8,895 nt of DNA from an uncultured Lachnospiraceae bacterium. Lineage in GTDB: Bacteria > Bacillota > Clostridia > Lachnospirales > Lachnospiraceae. The notes below the pieces were generated by a model, which saw only the letters and a list, made by a program, of their open reading frames with translations, was not told the origin of the DNA and did not search any database. Each line of letters opens with the position of its first letter. Position 1 is the first letter of the stretch. Shown here one piece after another: positions 6,225 to 8,895 of this stretch. The stretch is taken from positions 1 to 8,895 of the forward strand of contig CAOKHR010000085.1 of assembly GCA_948468325.1 (NCBI GenBank), written 5' to 3'. The translations under genes were made by a program, and so were the position numbers.

Positions 6225-6278
6225 ATGAAAGCTGTATTTTTGACAATAATAAATGGCGAGAGAAACAATATGGGATGA
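6225..6278 (+). CDS. 17-residue upstream ORF (possible leader peptide)
   Basis: The ORF encodes MKAVFLTIINGERNNMG and ends at TGA 6276-6278. AGGAG (6214-6218) is 6 nt before its ATG, a good ribosome binding site that has no other gene to serve: the MBOAT start at 6289 lies 70 nt downstream and has its own GATGAGG (6274-6280). The stop codon overlaps that second site and is 10 nt before the MBOAT ATG, so ribosomes finishing here could reinitiate or clear the site. The peptide has no run of one amino acid that would suggest classical attenuation. It may instead be the remnant N-terminus of a lost gene. Translation is unproven. Confidence 0.45.
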   Translation: MKAVFLTIINGERNNMG

Positions 6279-6288
6279 GGTATATGAA

Positions 6289-7785
6289 ATGTTTTTTAAT
6301 TCATTGGATTTTTTAATCTTTTTTCCAATCGTGGTTTTGCTTTATTATATCATACCTGTGAAATTAAAGCATTTCTGGCTGCTTGCTGCAAGCTATTATT
6401 TTTATATGTGCTGGAATGCAAAATATGCAATATTGATTTTGTTTTCCACAATAGTGACTTATGCCAGCGGCCTGATGATTGAAAAAGTAAAAAATGGCCC
6501 GTGGGATGAGGCTCGCAGGAAAAAATATAAAATTCTTACCGTGGCGCTTAGTTTTGGACTGAATCTGGCTGTACTTTTCTATTTTAAATATTTTAACTTT
6601 ACACTGGAAGCAGTCAGCAGTTTGTTCCGTCTGGTGCATATTGAATTAAACGCACCTGTTTTTGATATTGTTCTTCCTGTCGGAATATCGTTCTATACGT
6701 TTCAGGCATTAAGTTATACGATGGACGTTTACAGAGGGGAAATTTATGCGGAAAAAAACTTTTTCAGGTATGCGCTTTTTGTTTCCTTTTTTCCACAGCT
6801 GGTAGCAGGGCCGATTGAGCGCTCCAAAAATCTTTTAAAACAACTTGCAGTTCCCCGGAAATTCAGCTTTGAAGCAGCAAGAGACGGAATCCTTTTAATG
6901 ATATGGGGATTTTTTCTGAAAGTTGTTCTGGCAGACAGAACAGCTATTTTTGTAGATACTGTCTACGGTGACTTTGAGTCATATGGCGGCTGGTATCTGG
7001 TTGTGGCGACACTTCTTTTTGCCGTGCAGGTATATTGTGATTTTTACGGATATTCCGTCATTGCCATGGGTGCGGCTGAGATACTCGGCATTCGTTTGAT
7101 GGAGAATTTTGACGCGCCTTATTTTTCCACAACGGTAGCGGAATATTGGAGAAAGTGGCATATTTCACTGACCTCATGGTTTAAGGATTATTTATATATT
7201 CCGCTTGGAGGAAGCAGAAAAGGAATGCTCCGCAAAAATATCAACAGAATGATTGTTTTTGTGGTGAGCGGTCTGTGGCACGGGGCATCGTTTTCCTATG
7301 TGGCATGGGGAGGACTGAACGGATTATACCAGACAATCGGAGAAGTTCTGCAGCCGGTCAGGGACAGGCTGGTTTCCATTTTGCATCTGAACAGGCAGTC
7401 TTTTGGACATAAACTGGCAAAAATGGCTGTTACGTTATTTCTGGTAGATTTTTCCCTGATTTTTTTCAGGGCAAACCGGTTTCGGGATGCGATTGAAATT
7501 ATAAAACAAATCTGGACGGTTAAAAATCCCTGGATTTTATTTGACGGTTCGATTTACGATTGCGGGCTGGACAGCCGTAATTTCTGGGTAATGATGGTAT
7601 GCATAGGAATTTTATTATTTGCAGATTACTTTAAACATAAAGGAATTGCAGTGCGGAAAATTATTACAGAGCAGGATTACTGGTTCCGCTGGCTTGTAAT
7701 TTCATTGTCCGTCTGCGCAATTTTAATCTTTGGTATCTGGGGAACGGAATATAATGCTGCAGGCTTTTTGTATTTCCAATTCTAA
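6289..7785 (+). CDS. MBOAT-family membrane O-acyltransferase (AlgI/DltB-like)
   Basis: The protein is 498 residues with about ten or more membrane spans. It carries the AlgI-type hallmarks VLPVGISFYTFQALSYTMDV (about 128-147), EYWRKWHISLTSWFKDYLYI (about 285-304, with H291), PLGGSRKG, and VSGLWHGAS (about 326-334), whose H331 is the conserved catalytic histidine of MBOAT enzymes. Proteins of this type form a tunnel through the membrane and move an acyl group from a cytoplasmic donor to an extracellular acceptor, with an SGNH-fold partner encoded next door, as in AlgI/AlgJ, PatA/PatB or DltB/DltD. Start: an in-frame ATG at 6253 would give 510 residues, but it lacks a ribosome binding site and adds a non-homologous polar tail (MARETIWDEVYE). 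ATG 6289 has GATGAGG 8 nt upstream and gives the usual MFFNSLDFLIFFP beginning. No dltA or dltC is nearby, so polysaccharide O-acetylation is likelier than D-alanylation. Confidence 0.93.
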   Translation: MFFNSLDFLIFFPIVVLLYYIIPVKLKHFWLLAASYYFYMCWNAKYAILILFSTIVTYASGLMIEKVKNGPWDEARRKKYKILTVALSFGLNLAVLFYFKYFNFTLEAVSSLFRLVHIELNAPVFDIVLPVGISFYTFQALSYTMDVYRGEIYAEKNFFRYALFVSFFPQLVAGPIERSKNLLKQLAVPRKFSFEAARDGILLMIWGFFLKVVLADRTAIFVDTVYGDFESYGGWYLVVATLLFAVQVYCDFYGYSVIAMGAAEILGIRLMENFDAPYFSTTVAEYWRKWHISLTSWFKDYLYIPLGGSRKGMLRKNINRMIVFVVSGLWHGASFSYVAWGGLNGLYQTIGEVLQPVRDRLVSILHLNRQSFGHKLAKMAVTLFLVDFSLIFFRANRFRDAIEIIKQIWTVKNPWILFDGSIYDCGLDSRNFWVMMVCIGILLFADYFKHKGIAVRKIITEQDYWFRWLVISLSVCAILIFGIWGTEYNAAGFLYFQF

Positions 7786-7828
7786 AAGGAATACGTATGT
7801 ATCCCTTTATGCGCAGAAAGCGTGCGCA
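7785..7828 (+). other. Two tandem hairpins between the MBOAT and SGNH genes
   Basis: Starting at the last base of the MBOAT stop, AAAGGAATAC (7785-7794) pairs with GTATCCCTTT (7799-7808) with one A-C mismatch and a GTAT loop. It is followed directly by TGCGCA (7810-7815) and TGCGCA (7823-7828) around a 7-nt loop. No T-run follows, so read-through into the next gene is expected. Possible role: protecting or processing the upstream message to set the ratio of the two proteins. Confidence 0.45.
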
Positions 7829-7870
7829 ATAATAATGGGATGATCTGCCGCCGGGGGAAAGAGGTATTAT

Positions 7871-8895
7871 ATGAGAAAAAGATATAAAAACATAATATCG
7901 GCAATATTGTGCTGTCTGGTATTTTTGCTTTTGTTTACGGCATCATGGAAATTTCTGATGAGAAAAGGCAGTTATATCAAAAATGATGATTTTTACAGTT
8001 ATGATGGAAATTATGATGTGCTTTTTCTGGGAACAAGCCATGTAGTTATGGGCGTCTCTCCCATGGAGCTTTGGAATGATTACGGGATTACTTCTTATAA
8101 TCTTGCCAACCACGGCCAGTGGATTCCGATTGACTACTGGGTGCTGAAAAATGCTCTGGATTATACGAAGCCAAAGCTCGTAGTTCTTGATATTCGTGCT
8201 CTCGATATACAAAATAATAAAGTTTCTCCGGAACATGTGGCACAGACGCACGAGTCGTTTGACAGGATGCCGCTTAGTAAAAATAAAATTTCGGCTATAT
8301 ATGATTTATTTCCGGCAGGAGAAAGAATGGAATATCTGTTTAATTTTTCCATTTATCACACAAGATGGAAAGAAATTGACGAGTCATTCTGGGAGAAAGC
8401 ACAGCCGTCAACGGAAAAGGGAGCCAATATAGACAATTCCAATAATTTTGACCAGACCAGAGTATACGAATTGAAACCGCCCAGTCTGTTAGATAAAAGC
8501 GAGATGAATCTGGAAGAAACAGTCGGAAAGCAGTATTTAAGAAAAATTATAGAATTGTGTCAGGAAGAAAATATCGAGATTCTGCTTACATCTCTTCCGT
8601 ATGCTCCAAATGCAGGGTATCAGAGATGGTTAAACAGTGCACAGGTAATTGCAGATGAATACGGCGTCCCGTATCTGGATATGATTACAGACGATACATT
8701 TGTCAATTACCATACGGATTTTTTTGACGAAGACCATTTAAATTCGTCAGGCTCCAGAAAGGCAACGGCATATATCGGAGAGTATCTTGTAAATCATTTT
8801 GATTTGATGGACTGGCGGGACAGTGAGATTGCCGGGCAGTGGAATCAGGATTATATTGATTATACAAATTATAAAGTAGAATGGATGCAGTCCCA
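7871..8895 (+). CDS. SGNH-fold AlgJ/DltD-like acyltransferase partner, 3' end cut by window edge
   Basis: The frame is open from ATG 7871 to the end of the window (341 complete codons). AGAGG at 7860-7864 is 6 nt before the start. A short basic N-terminus (MRKRYK) and one membrane helix (about 8-29) anchor it, with the rest outside the cell. The SGNH pattern is visible: VLFLGTSHVVMG (about 50-61) with nucleophile S56 in a GTSH block, YNLANHGQ (about 76-83) for the oxyanion-hole region, and DEDHLNSSGSRK (about 286-297), whose D286 and H289 form the DxxH catalytic pair. GTSH and the late DxxH are features shared by AlgJ/AlgX, DltD and PatB-like proteins that finish O-acyl transfer onto extracellular polymers. 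It follows MBOAT by 85 bp on the same strand, as expected for the pair. The polymer acceptor is unknown, and further residues or genes lie beyond the edge. Confidence 0.88.
   Translation, partial: MRKRYKNIISAILCCLVFLLLFTASWKFLMRKGSYIKNDDFYSYDGNYDVLFLGTSHVVMGVSPMELWNDYGITSYNLANHGQWIPIDYWVLKNALDYTKPKLVVLDIRALDIQNNKVSPEHVAQTHESFDRMPLSKNKISAIYDLFPAGERMEYLFNFSIYHTRWKEIDESFWEKAQPSTEKGANIDNSNNFDQTRVYELKPPSLLDKSEMNLEETVGKQYLRKIIELCQEENIEILLTSLPYAPNAGYQRWLNSAQVIADEYGVPYLDMITDDTFVNYHTDFFDEDHLNSSGSRKATAYIGEYLVNHFDLMDWRDSEIAGQWNQDYIDYTNYKVEWMQS

Noticed and set aside
5983..6246. Minus-strand ORF of 87 codons across the divergent control region
   Set aside because: It runs through both promoters and several hairpins, has no ribosome binding site, and its sequence looks like translated structured DNA.
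6253..6288. N-terminal extension of the MBOAT protein starting at ATG 6253 (510 residues)
   Set aside because: There is no ribosome binding site before 6253, the added residues are unlike the family, and ATG 6289 has GATGAGG at proper spacing.
8187..8432. Short ORFs inside the SGNH gene on both strands
   Set aside because: The long open frame from 7871 with SGNH motifs accounts for this DNA.

Overview
The window (about 43% G+C by eye, AT-rich third positions, strong GGAGG-type ribosome binding sites) looks like chromosomal DNA of an anaerobic, probably butyrate-forming Lachnospiraceae-type member of the Clostridia. The clearest support is the EtfB/EtfA pair at the left edge, of the type that normally partners a butyryl-CoA dehydrogenase. 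The taxon is inferred from protein flavour, not from a database match. There is no tRNA, rRNA, CRISPR array or transposase.

Layout: (i) 1-1829, the 3' part of etfB and complete etfA, closed by a long-stem terminator at 1861-1919. (ii) 2035-4837, a tightly packed three-gene unit: an unrecognised 150-residue protein, a B12-binding-type radical SAM protein (start overlaps the preceding stop, ATGA) and endonuclease III (28-bp overlap). (iii) 4841-5890, a minus-strand acyltransferase-3 membrane protein that converges on nth with only 3 bp between the stop codons. (iv) 5891-6288, a structured divergent control region. (v) 6289-8895, an MBOAT O-acyltransferase followed by an AlgJ/DltD-like SGNH-fold protein that runs off the right edge. 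No stop codon of the last gene lies inside the window.

Regions iii-v appear to form one surface-modification locus. Acyltransferase-3 and MBOAT proteins are two unrelated families of integral membrane acyl carriers, and SGNH partners typically complete acyl transfer to an extracellular glycan or wall polymer. Here they are transcribed divergently from two back-to-back extended -10 promoters, both with 17-bp spacers.

The most unusual signal is in that control region. Each divergent transcript should begin, about 10-13 nt after its predicted start, with the same 36-nt element: CAGGA, a 10-bp hairpin, then CCGTAAGAACA. The two copies differ at 9 positions. Six of these lie in the stem and make three exact compensatory base-pair changes; the other three are in the loop. 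This points to selection on RNA structure. The minus-strand leader continues into a further array of hairpins, including one with a GUAA (GNRA) loop and a tandem GA/GA mismatch, and its 5' end can pair with that last hairpin. The plus-strand leader instead leads into a 17-codon upstream ORF with a good ribosome binding site, ending 10 nt before the MBOAT start. I do not recognise this as a named RNA family; it is the best candidate here for something undescribed.
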